NCBI GenBank assembly: GCA_963740605.1
Contig: CAVUFC010000018.1
Coordinates: forward strand, 558,001-622,000
Length of the DNA: 64,000 nt
Reading direction: 5' to 3'
From: DASSUW01 sp963740605
GTDB taxonomy: Bacteria > Actinomycetota > Thermoleophilia > Solirubrobacterales > Solirubrobacteraceae
The translations under genes and the position numbers were made by a program. Under the pieces are notes generated by a model, which searched no databases, had not been told where the DNA came from, and was given only the letters and a program-made list of their open reading frames with translations. Each line of letters opens with the position of its first letter. Position 1 is the first letter of the stretch. Shown here piece after piece: positions 33,560-41,973 of the stretch.

Positions 33560-36500
33560 GCCACCGCCGCCACGTGCGAGGGGACGGCGCGACCGCCGTC
33601 CGCGGCCGCCACTGCGGCGGCCTCGAGATAACCGACGGCGTCACCGGCGAGCACAGTCCCGTTGACGTCGTCGACGACGACGTAGCCCGTCGGCGCGAGC
33701 GCCAGTGGCTCCATCTCCACCGCCACGCCGCGCACCGCACGCGCCGTCGCCCCGGCAGCGGTGGCGCGGACCGTCGCGGCGGTATCGACGCCGGTCGCGA
33801 TCACCGAGCCCTTGTACGTGTGCACCGTGTCGGTGTGCGGCTCCCACAGCTTCGTCTCGTGCCCCTCCGGCGCGAGGATCTGGTCCTTCGCGCGCTGGGG
33901 GATCAAGACGCCCTCGGCGCCGAATGACACGCCGGCGTCCATGCGCTCGTAGTTGGGCGCCGACAGGCGCTGCTCATCGCGCATCACGCTGTACTGGCTG
34001 GGCGCGAACCAGTCCTGCTCGACGGCGCTGGTGACGCCCGCCAGCGCCGCACCCGCGGCGTCGCGGATGCCGGAGCCGCTCACCGTGATGCGGCGCTGCT
34101 CGGGCGTGCAGTTGCCGTACGCGTCGAGGTCGCGGTTGAGCGGCGCCACCGTCTGGCGCACCACGATGCGCGAGTCGGGCCGCAGCAGCGAGCTCGACTG
34201 GTCGTCTCGCAGCACGACGCCCGCCACGACCCCGGTCGGCGTGACGACCGACCACGCGGCGGCGAGGTCGAGCTGCGCGTCCATCAGCCCGAGCACGTCG
34301 GCCGACGGCGGCGTCTCGGGCAGCGCGTGGCCGCCGACGGTGAAATCGAACTTGACCTTGATCAGGAAGAACTTGAAGCGCGCGTGGCAGCTCGCGTACC
34401 ACGGATCCGGGCCTTCGACGTGGACCTCGAGGTCGACGCCCATCAGCTCCTTGTCGCCGGCGCATACGGCGACGCCCGCCGCGAGGTCGGCGACGATCCG
34501 GAACGGGTCGAACTCGACGAGCACGTCGAAGTCGAACCAGCCGCTGGCGGTGTAGTCGACAAGGAGGAACTCGACGGTGGCGGTGAGGTGGAAGCCGCCG
34601 CCGAACTGGATGCTGTTCGACGTCGCCGCGAAGTACGCGGTGAGCGTGGCGGTGACTGCGGAGCCGAGATCGATGTCGGCGCGCAGCTTCCGCAGGTCCT
34701 CGACCGAGGCGGGGACCGTCGAGGGCGGCTGGTAGCCGGGATGGAAGCCGCCGATCGAGAGCAGGAAGAACGGGTCGTTGATGACGCTCACGTACAGCGC
34801 CATGTCGCCGCTCAGCTCGATCACGCCGAGCAGCCGAGAGTCGTACAGCGACGCCGTGACCACGACCGTCCCGCCCGGCACATCGATGACGCCGAGCGCG
34901 TCCATGCGCAACTCGAGAACCGGCGCGTCCGGGTACGGGAGCAGCGCCTCGATCGAGCCGAGGATCACGACCACGCCCTGCGGCAGCGACAGCACGATCC
35001 CGAGCTCGGCGGTGATCAGCGTCGGCGCGCCCCAGCCGATCTCGGCCACCGGCCCGATGACCGTGTTGCCGTCGGCGAGCGGGAAGTAGTCATCGATCCG
35101 GGTGAGGATCAGCGACGCATCGCGGACGGGGTCGTCGGGGAACAGCAGCGCGTCGACCGCCCCTTCGCGCAGTCCGGCGGCGAGCGCCTCACCGTCGATC
35201 GCGCGGTTGACCGCCAAGATGCCGCCGAGGCCGAGCAGCGTGAAGCCGAACCCGAGCGGCAGCCCTGGGAAGCGCGCCGAGAGGCTCGCAAACAGCGCCC
35301 AGCCGTCGCGGTCGCCGGGCAGTCGCGTATCGATCACCGCCATCGCGTCGATGCCGATCGCGAGGAAGTCGAGGCTGACCGCACCGCTGTAGCGCCCGAT
35401 CGCCGGATCGAGGTCGATCACGCCGCCGCCGTGGACCACCTCGCCGTCGAGCGACAGCCCGATCTTCGATGGCGGCAGGAACGAGAGCGCCGCGTCGAGC
35501 GGGCCGAGCGTCCCGTCGTTGTCCGGCGCGTCGGTGAGCGCGAGCTCGAGGCCCAGGCCTCCGGCGGTGACCGCGAACGGCCCGAGAGCGCCCTCGAGGT
35601 CGGCGCCGGCGCCGACCACGAGGCCGCCGGCGCTGTCGATCCCGATCGACAGCTCGATCGTGTGCAGCGTGATGAAGCCGAGCACGCGCTCGACCGGGAT
35701 CACGAGCACGACGCCGACGCCGCCCGCGATCGTGAACCCCGCGGCCGTCGACCAGCGCGCGTCGACATCGAACGGCGCCTCGAGCTGCTCGGCGCCGAGG
35801 ATCACCCGCGTCAATGGGTCGCCGGCAACGACGATCAGGCGGCCACCGACGATCGCTGCGCGGAGGACCGCCGCCGGGTCGCCGTCGAAGGTCAACGTCA
35901 AGCCGGTCTCGATCCGCGCGATCTCCAGCCGCGACGACGTCGGGCTGCCGAACAGCCGCCACGGCTGCGAGGGCTCGCCCGCCAGCGTGACGTCGAGTGA
36001 GGCATGCCCTGAGCTGTTCAGCGCGGACGCGCCGCTCGGGGCCACGAGGACGCCCGCCGCCGCGGTGGCGTCAAGCGCGCCGCTGACCGTCGCCTCCCAC
36101 GGGTCGGGCAGGTCGGCCGCGCCGGTCAGCGTGCCCCATGTCAGGTTCGTCAGCGCGAGCGCGCTGCCGGTCGGCACGATCAGCAGTCCCGCCTCGACGA
36201 GTGCGTTGCCGATGAGCCCCGAGGCGACGGGCAGCTCGACGGCGCGTGCGCCCGGCTGCACGCCCCCGATCAGCTCGACGACCTCGGCCGGGGGCACCAC
36301 GATCCGCGCGGCAAGCCCGGCGGAGCCGGCGAGGTCGGCGATCGTGCCGTTGATCCACTCCCCGTCGAGCGTCGATGCTCCCCAGCCGGCGAACGCGCGC
36401 AGCGTGGCGGCCGGGTCAGCCAGTGCGTCGCCGAGCGCGTCGAGCGAGATCCGGCGCGCAGGGTCGGCCTCGTCGATCGCGCCGAGGATCACGAGCAGGC

Positions 36501-36966
36501 GATACAGAGGCGGCAGCCGGTGCTCGAGGTGGTCGGCGAGCAGCCGCGACGCGAGCGGGCCGGCGATCGTGCGCTTCCAGTAGGTGACCGTGCGCGCGTG
36601 CGCAGGCACCCCGAGTGCGGCGAGGTCAAGTGCCATCACCGAGTCGGGGAGGTCGTCGATCGCCTCGACGAGCCGCACGATGACCGCGACGAGCGTCGCC
36701 ACCGCCTCGAGCTGCTCGGCGTCGCTGCCGTCGAGGTCGTCGATCGCCGCCGCGCCGTCGCTCATCGCTGCCGACACGGCAGCCCCGACCTCGTGCAGCG
36801 GGCCGCTCGCGAGCGCTTCGGCGAGCGCCTCGGCGTCGAACGTCAGCTCAGGGTCGAACTCGCGCAGCAGCGCCGACAACCTGACCGGGTCGGAGAACGC
36901 GCCGCGGAGCGGCGCCATCGCGTTCGTGACGCCCGCCAGGAGGGAACCGAGCGCGCTCTCCGCCAC
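33556..36966 (-). CDS. DUF6603-like 1136-aa protein, first gene of large-protein cluster
   Basis: First of the four coupled genes, with a GTG start (VAESALGSLLAGVTNAMAPL). An N-terminal helical part of about 150 residues is followed by long Gly-rich beta repeats. Residues about 560-890 carry what I recognise as DUF6603: GPVAEIGWGAPTLITAELGI, VVVTASLYDSRLLGVIELSG, PFFLLSIGGFHPGYQPPSTV, TATLTAYFAATSNSIQFGGG and VEFDPFRIVADLAAGVAVCA. The repeats suggest an extended beta-solenoid or sheet. The C-terminal ~250 residues are a separate region (VAPLNRDLDAYGNCTPEQRR). No export signal. Divergent from the 1059-aa gene over a 65-base, relatively AT-rich gap. Function of DUF6603 is not known. Confidence 0.88.
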   Translation of the reverse strand: MAESALGSLLAGVTNAMAPLRGAFSDPVRLSALLREFDPELTFDAEALAEALASGPLHEVGAAVSAAMSDGAAAIDDLDGSDAEQLEAVATLVAVIVRLVEAIDDLPDSVMALDLAALGVPAHARTVTYWKRTIAGPLASRLLADHLEHRLPPLYRLLVILGAIDEADPARRISLDALGDALADPAATLRAFAGWGASTLDGEWINGTIADLAGSAGLAARIVVPPAEVVELIGGVQPGARAVELPVASGLIGNALVEAGLLIVPTGSALALTNLTWGTLTGAADLPDPWEATVSGALDATAAAGVLVAPSGASALNSSGHASLDVTLAGEPSQPWRLFGSPTSSRLEIARIETGLTLTFDGDPAAVLRAAIVGGRLIVVAGDPLTRVILGAEQLEAPFDVDARWSTAAGFTIAGGVGVVLVIPVERVLGFITLHTIELSIGIDSAGGLVVGAGADLEGALGPFAVTAGGLGLELALTDAPDNDGTLGPLDAALSFLPPSKIGLSLDGEVVHGGGVIDLDPAIGRYSGAVSLDFLAIGIDAMAVIDTRLPGDRDGWALFASLSARFPGLPLGFGFTLLGLGGILAVNRAIDGEALAAGLREGAVDALLFPDDPVRDASLILTRIDDYFPLADGNTVIGPVAEIGWGAPTLITAELGIVLSLPQGVVVILGSIEALLPYPDAPVLELRMDALGVIDVPGGTVVVTASLYDSRLLGVIELSGDMALYVSVINDPFFLLSIGGFHPGYQPPSTVPASVEDLRKLRADIDLGSAVTATLTAYFAATSNSIQFGGGFHLTATVEFLLVDYTASGWFDFDVLVEFDPFRIVADLAAGVAVCAGDKELMGVDLEVHVEGPDPWYASCHARFKFFLIKVKFDFTVGGHALPETPPSADVLGLMDAQLDLAAAWSVVTPTGVVAGVVLRDDQSSSLLRPDSRIVVRQTVAPLNRDLDAYGNCTPEQRRITVSGSGIRDAAGAALAGVTSAVEQDWFAPSQYSVMRDEQRLSAPNYERMDAGVSFGAEGVLIPQRAKDQILAPEGHETKLWEPHTDTVHTYKGSVIATGVDTAATVRATAAGATARAVRGVAVEMEPLALAPTGYVVVDDVNGTVLAGDAVGYLEAAAVAAADGGRAVPSHVAAVA

Positions 36967-37031
36967 TGCAGACCTGTCCTACCAGATCTCCAGTCAGTGC
37001 GGTGACATTTCTGTAGGCTCGAACGCGAGGC

Positions 37032-40000
37032 ATGAGTCGAGCGGTGGCGCTCAGCAGGATCCAGGAGCTCGGCGTCCGCGGCCGCGACGATCCCGCCCCA
37101 CAGCCTCTGGTCTGGGCGGGCATGGCGGTCAACGTCGGGGGGCTTCGTGCGCTCCACGAGGCGCTTCACCCGACGCTGCTCCTGCTCGCGCTGGCCGGAT
37201 ACCGCATCGACCAGCTCGTCATCGGGCCGCCGGTTGGCGGCGACATCCTGCTCGTCACGCTGTCGCCGCGCTCCGCGGTCGCGACGTCGTGGGCGGACTA
37301 CATGGAGAGCGACGTCGCTCCCGCGTGGCCGTCGACGCAGCCGCACTCGGTGCTGATGTGGCTCGAGCCGCGCCCCGGGCTCACCAGCACGATCGTGCCC
37401 GTCGACGCGACCGCCGGGCTCGCGCAGTACGTGCGCTCGATCGGTGGCTTCGACTTCCTCATGTACGACGCCGCCGCGCCGGATCTCGCGGGGATCGCCA
37501 ATCAGGTCACGATCCCGCAGCAGCCCGCGCGGCTGGACCTGGCGACGCGAATCATGAACGCCTGGATGACCACCGACTGGGACGTCGGCACCACGGGGCT
37601 GCTGGCGGCGTTCCAGCCCGACCTGTGGACGTTCCCTTCGCTCACCGACGACGAGGACCTCGAGCGAGAGGCGTTCCGGGCGCTCGGCGAGCCGATCGCG
37701 GCAGGGGCGCTGCAGAGCGCGGTGGCGCTGCTCGCGTTCCTGATCGACGAGGCGTCGGTGCGGAGCGCGACCGTGCCTCCGAGCGTGCGCGACCGCCTGC
37801 GGGCGGCGGCACCCGACGACGCCGAGGACCTCCAGCGGGGATGGAACAACGAGGCTCAAACGTTGTGGGCGCGCGTCCATCCCGATGCGGCGCGCGACCC
37901 GTTCCGGGCCGCCGACCATCGCCGGCTGAGCTACTCGGAGCTGGTGTTCGACATGCTCAACGAGTCGCTGATCTCGCTTGCCGGCTTCGCACCGCCCGAG
38001 GGCGAGAGTGCGTATGGCGGCCACGACCTGCGGCGCGGGGACAAGGACCCGAGCGCGAACGACACGCGGTTCACGTATGCGGGTCAGGACGGGGTCGCGG
38101 ACGCGACCGTGCCGCTGCCCGCCTATGTCGACGAGCTACGGAAGGACCTCGAGCAGATCGGCTTCGGTCCGCTCGCCGACGGCGACATCACCGACGACCC
38201 GACGACCGCGGCGAACGAGGCCGCCAACGCCGCGACCCTGCGCCGGTCGTTCGGGGCATACCTGGAGTCGGCGGTGCGCGAGTTCCAGATCTACGCGTCC
38301 ATGGACTTCGTCGCCCGCGTGGCCGCGGCCGGCGAGGTGCCCGTCGTCGCCAACCCGAGCATCGCGACGAACCTGCTCCAGGAGCGCAACGACCAGCGCT
38401 ACGCAGGTCCGATCTCCGGCGTGCTCAACGCCCAGACGCGGACGCTCGTGAAGATGTGGGTCGAGCGCGACTGGTACTGCCCGACCGTGATCGAGGCCCG
38501 CAACCTCTCCGCCGCCGACCTCAAGACGCTGCGCGACCCAAATTCTGCCGCCGACAAGGCGGCGATCGTCACGGCGGTGGCGATCGACCCCGCGCACCAG
38601 AACGTCTGGCGCCGGGTCCAGGTGCCGGACGCGTCGCTCACGTTCCTGGCGTGGGACTTCACAAAGCACTTCCCTGCGAGCGCCACGCGCCCGTGGGGCG
38701 TGCCGGTGACGGTGTCGACCTATTCCGCGCTCTCCTGGGGCGGCGCGTTCGCGCTTGCGGGGCGCCACACGTGGCCTGAGGCTGAGATCCGGCCGGACAC
38801 GATCTTCGGCGCCAACCCGAACCCGTCCCAGCGGCCGCAGCAGGCGGCGTTCTGGTCGACCTATCGCGTGATCCGGGCCGTCTCGGAGGTCGAGTGCCAG
38901 GGAGTGCTCGACGGCATGAACGCCTACGACTCGGCGATCCTCTCGGGCGGCCCGGTGCATTGGACGCTCGGCCTCGCGAAGCGGGCGAACGGCAGGGGCC
39001 TCGGAGCCGGGCCGGCCGACTGCGTGGTCTATCCCGGCGAGCTGTGCCCGGCGCTGTCGATGCTCGCCGCCGAGGACCCGCGCGAGTACTGGGCGTTCTT
39101 CGGCGCCTTCGGACTGCAGCCACGGGAGCCGTGGGCCGACCCGCCGGTCGCGACGTTCGCCTCCGGCCAGCGCAAGTACCGCGGCTGGGTGATGTTCCAG
39201 GACGAGGCCGGCGCGTTCAACGACAACCGGAAGGTGAACCCGGCGACCGTCGCCGCCGGCGGCGCGCTGGCGGTCAACCATGAGGACTTCCTGCTGATCG
39301 AGGTCCTGCACCACTGGCACTGGATCTACCGCTGGCAGATGGCGCCGCGGATGAGCCGCGTGCTGCGCGAGCAGATGTGGGCGCTCGGCCGCGCGCGGCT
39401 GCGCGCGCTGGTCACGACGCCGTGGGGCGGGATCGGCGGCGCCCCGGCCGGCTGCGCACTGGGCGACGTCTTCACGTCCGAGATGGCCGTGGCGATCCTC
39501 GAGCGCCTCCACGTCTACTCGCCGGAGTCGCTGTTCGGCGTCTCGGACATCGAGGCGGAGTGGCAGGGACAGACGACGGCCAACATCGACTTCTCCGCTC
39601 TCAAGCCGGCGTTCGACGCTGCCGCCGCAACCGGCGGCACCGATCCGCAGGCGTGGGGGAACGCCGAGGAGGCCACGCTGGTCCAGTGGCTGATCGACGC
39701 CAAGCTCAAGGACGACATCGCCACGCTGATCCAGTGGCCGATCCACAAGTCCTACGTCGGCCGCGGGCACGATTTGTCGCTGCTCCCGATCGCGATGGAG
39801 GAGACCCCCGACTTCGAGCCGATCCCCCCGATCTCGGCGACACCGGGTGACGAACACCGCGTGCCCGTCACGGTCACAGACCGCGAGACGGCCCCGGGCA
39901 ACCTCGTGGTCTCGGTGAAGTCCGTCGCCCCGAACCGGTTCGCGGCGAGCGTCGACGCGCTCGGCGGGACCGATTACGAGCTCGTGATCGAGCCGCCTGC

Positions 40001-40211
40001 GAACGCCGCCGGCGAGGCGAAGGTCACGCTCACGGCGAGCGACGGCCGCGCCATCACCGAGGTCGAGGTGATGGTCAAGGTGACGGCCGACGGCTCGCTG
40101 CCCGCGGGGGCAGCGAAGCCGTACGCCCATCCCGATCCGGTCGGGCTCAGCCGGCTGCGCTGGAGCTTCGCGCTCGACGACAGCGACCTCTTCCAGCAGC
40201 CGCCGGACTGA
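37032..40211 (+). CDS. 1059-aa protein with peptidoglycan-binding-like, lysozyme-like and Ig-like regions
   Basis: Divergent partner of the large-protein cluster. The N-terminal ~330 residues (MSRAVALSRIQELGVRGRDD ... FDFLMYDAAAPDLAGIANQV) are unknown. Residues about 408-480 look like a peptidoglycan-binding fold: AYLESAVREFQIYASMDFVA then YAGPISGVLNAQTRTLVKMW. At about 612-650, VIRAVSEVECQGVLDGMNAY followed by DSAILSGGPVHWTLGLA resembles lysozyme-like glycosidases with a candidate catalytic Glu. Residues about 935-1025 form an Ig-like beta domain (VPVTVTDRETAPGNLVVSVK). No signal peptide is seen. A TAGGCT -10-like box lies at 37014-37019. The domain calls are from pattern only. Confidence 0.85.
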   Translation: MSRAVALSRIQELGVRGRDDPAPQPLVWAGMAVNVGGLRALHEALHPTLLLLALAGYRIDQLVIGPPVGGDILLVTLSPRSAVATSWADYMESDVAPAWPSTQPHSVLMWLEPRPGLTSTIVPVDATAGLAQYVRSIGGFDFLMYDAAAPDLAGIANQVTIPQQPARLDLATRIMNAWMTTDWDVGTTGLLAAFQPDLWTFPSLTDDEDLEREAFRALGEPIAAGALQSAVALLAFLIDEASVRSATVPPSVRDRLRAAAPDDAEDLQRGWNNEAQTLWARVHPDAARDPFRAADHRRLSYSELVFDMLNESLISLAGFAPPEGESAYGGHDLRRGDKDPSANDTRFTYAGQDGVADATVPLPAYVDELRKDLEQIGFGPLADGDITDDPTTAANEAANAATLRRSFGAYLESAVREFQIYASMDFVARVAAAGEVPVVANPSIATNLLQERNDQRYAGPISGVLNAQTRTLVKMWVERDWYCPTVIEARNLSAADLKTLRDPNSAADKAAIVTAVAIDPAHQNVWRRVQVPDASLTFLAWDFTKHFPASATRPWGVPVTVSTYSALSWGGAFALAGRHTWPEAEIRPDTIFGANPNPSQRPQQAAFWSTYRVIRAVSEVECQGVLDGMNAYDSAILSGGPVHWTLGLAKRANGRGLGAGPADCVVYPGELCPALSMLAAEDPREYWAFFGAFGLQPREPWADPPVATFASGQRKYRGWVMFQDEAGAFNDNRKVNPATVAAGGALAVNHEDFLLIEVLHHWHWIYRWQMAPRMSRVLREQMWALGRARLRALVTTPWGGIGGAPAGCALGDVFTSEMAVAILERLHVYSPESLFGVSDIEAEWQGQTTANIDFSALKPAFDAAAATGGTDPQAWGNAEEATLVQWLIDAKLKDDIATLIQWPIHKSYVGRGHDLSLLPIAMEETPDFEPIPPISATPGDEHRVPVTVTDRETAPGNLVVSVKSVAPNRFAASVDALGGTDYELVIEPPANAAGEAKVTLTASDGRAITEVEVMVKVTADGSLPAGAAKPYAHPDPVGLSRLRWSFALDDSDLFQQPPD

Positions 40212-40212
40212 G

Positions 40213-40956
40213 CTACTTGAGCTCGGTGCGGCGCAGCCTCCACACGCCGATCAGCATCACGGCGCCGAGCCACAGGGCCATCGAGGTGCCGAGCTGCGCC
40301 CAGGCGGTGCCGGTCATCCCGCCGTCGACCAGCGGCTGGACCGTCTGGCTCGTGTCCAGCCACTTGGCCGGCTTCTCGATCGCGTGGATGCTCTGGGCGA
40401 GGATGCTCCACACGGTGGGGAGGATGTAGTAGAGGACGATCGCCAGGGCCGAGTTCATGAACACGAGGCCGAAGGCGACGCCGCCGAGCAGGCCGAGCGT
40501 CTCGAACAGCGCGCCGCGGCCGATCGCGCCGAGACTGAGGCTCCAGCTTCCGCCGGCGACCAGGTTGCCGGCCGCCGCGGTGATCAGACACGCGACGGTC
40601 GCGGCGAGCGCGAGCACGATGGCGGCGAGGATCTTGGCGGTGATCACGCGCCCGCGTTCGGGAACCAGGGCGAACGTGGTCAGGCCGGTGCGCTGCGACC
40701 ACTCGCTGGTCACCAGCAGGATCCCGAGTACCGGCAGCAGGATCGAGACGACCCACAGCGTGCCCTGGAAGAGGCTGAAGAAGTCCTTGTCGGCGTCGTT
40801 GCCGGCGATCACGGTGATGGTCACGATCGCGACGGCGACGAGCTCGATCACGAGCAGCAGCCAGAAGCCGGCGCGCGTGTCGGCCATCTTGCGGAGCTCG
40901 ACGCGCGACAGGCGCGGCAGGCCCGCACGGGGGAAGGTCTGGGTCAGAGCGGTCAT
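40213..40956 (-). CDS. ABC-2 type transporter permease
   Basis: A 247-aa membrane protein with six helices (for example AGFWLLLVIELVAVAIVTIT, LWVVSILLPVLGILLVTSEW, ILAAIVLALAATVACLITAA). The loop TSEWSQRTGLTTFALVPERG is typical of ABC-2 permeases. The ATG overlaps the ATPase stop by 4 bases. It would pair with that ATPase as an exporter, controlled by the divergent two-component system. Its stop lies 2 bases from the stop of the opposing 1059-aa gene. Confidence 0.9.
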   Translation of the reverse strand: MTALTQTFPRAGLPRLSRVELRKMADTRAGFWLLLVIELVAVAIVTITVIAGNDADKDFFSLFQGTLWVVSILLPVLGILLVTSEWSQRTGLTTFALVPERGRVITAKILAAIVLALAATVACLITAAAGNLVAGGSWSLSLGAIGRGALFETLGLLGGVAFGLVFMNSALAIVLYYILPTVWSILAQSIHAIEKPAKWLDTSQTVQPLVDGGMTGTAWAQLGTSMALWLGAVMLIGVWRLRRTELK

Positions 40957-41855
40957 GCGACGAGCGCCTCCTCGCGCGTGAGGGACAGGAACAGGCGCTC
41001 GAGGCCGCCGGTGTCGGCCGGGCGCAGCTCGAGCAGGACGATGCCGTTGGCGGCGGCGATGCGACCGACGTCCTCGGCCTGCGCCTCGACCAGCAGCGCG
41101 CCGTCGGCGCCCGGCGTGGCGGTGAATCCGGCTTCGGCCAGCGCCTCGTGCAGCGCGGTGGTGTCGAGCGCGCGGACGATCACGCCCGCCGCCGACAGCA
41201 GATCGTGCTTGGCGCCCTGGGCGACGATCTTGCCGCGGCCGATCACGAGCAGCTGATCGGCGACGGCCTCGACCTCGCCCAGCAGGTGTGAGGACAGCAG
41301 GACGGTTCCGGCGCGGTCGGCGAAGTCGCGCAGCAGCCCGCGCATCCAGTAGATGCCCTCGGGATCGAGGCCGTTGGCGGGCTCGTCGAGGATCAGCACG
41401 CTCGGGTCGCCGAGCAGCGCGTGGGCGATGCCGAGGCGCTGGCGCATGCCGAGCGAGTACTGCCCGACACGCTTCTTCGCGGCCTGCTTGTCGAGCCCGA
41501 CGAGATCGAGCAGCTCGCCGACCTTCGAGGGCGCGACGCCGAGCACCTGTGCGGACACGGCGAGGACCTCGCGACCCGTGCGGCCGGAGTGCTGGGCGGA
41601 CGCGTCGAGCAGGACACCGACGCGGCGCCCGGGGTTGTCGAGATTGCGGTACGGCCGGTCGAGGACCGCAGTGGTGCCGGCGGATGGCGGCGTCAGGCCG
41701 CAGATCATCCGCAGGGTGGTGGACTTTCCCGCGCCGTTCGGGCCGAGGAACCCAGTGACTGTCCCCGGCTCGCATACGAACGAGATGTCGTCGACGGCGA
41801 GTTGGGAGCCGTAGCGCTTGGTGAGGTGGTCGACGGCGATCATGGGCTTCAGCAT
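40953..41855 (-). CDS. ABC transporter ATP-binding protein
   Basis: A 300-aa ATPase starting MLKPMIAVDHLTKRYGSQLA. Walker A GPNGAGKST (38-46), signature QYSLGMRQRLGIAHALLGDP and Walker B SVLILDEPANGLDPEG are intact, with the H-loop SSHLLGEVEAVADQLLV. Of the drug/bacitracin-type exporter ATPases (DUF4162-like tail, ending RLFLSLTREEALVA). It forms an operon with the permease and is divergent from the histidine kinase, with a shared control region. Confidence 0.95.
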   Translation of the reverse strand: MLKPMIAVDHLTKRYGSQLAVDDISFVCEPGTVTGFLGPNGAGKSTTLRMICGLTPPSAGTTAVLDRPYRNLDNPGRRVGVLLDASAQHSGRTGREVLAVSAQVLGVAPSKVGELLDLVGLDKQAAKKRVGQYSLGMRQRLGIAHALLGDPSVLILDEPANGLDPEGIYWMRGLLRDFADRAGTVLLSSHLLGEVEAVADQLLVIGRGKIVAQGAKHDLLSAAGVIVRALDTTALHEALAEAGFTATPGADGALLVEAQAEDVGRIAAANGIVLLELRPADTGGLERLFLSLTREEALVA

Positions 41856-41902
41856 CGACGCCGCCGGTGCGACCGTCTATCCGCCGATGGGCGATGCCGC
41901 AC

Positions 41903-41936
41903 CGACCAAGGTCGATGCCGATGCCGACCTTGGTCG
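41903..41936. promoter_or_regulatory. Tandem palindromic operators between ABC exporter and two-component genes
   Basis: CGACCAAGGTCG (41903-41914) and CGACCTTGGTCG (41925-41936) are reverse complements of each other, and each is itself a CGACC/GGTCG palindrome with a 2-base centre. Their centres are 22 bases apart, about two helical turns. This fits paired dimer sites for the NarL/LuxR-type regulator encoded next door, controlling the exporter, itself or both. Confidence 0.7.
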
Positions 41937-41940
41937 ACTG

Positions 41941-41967
41941 TTGCTCGCGCCCGTGCGTGCCTAGGCT
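41941..41967 (+). promoter_or_regulatory. Likely promoter of the histidine kinase gene
   Basis: TTGCTC (41941-41946) and TAGGCT (41962-41967) are spaced by 15 bases. The -10-like box ends 6 bases before the GTG start, so the transcript would be leaderless. The tandem operators lie immediately upstream, where an activator would sit. Confidence 0.45.
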
Positions 41968-41973
41968 TGCGGC

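Noticed and set aside
25138..40211. Contractile injection system or phage tail identity for the large-protein cluster
   Set aside because: No sheath, tube, spike, baseplate or AAA+ gene could be recognised, so I do not claim that identity and leave the cluster as unknown.
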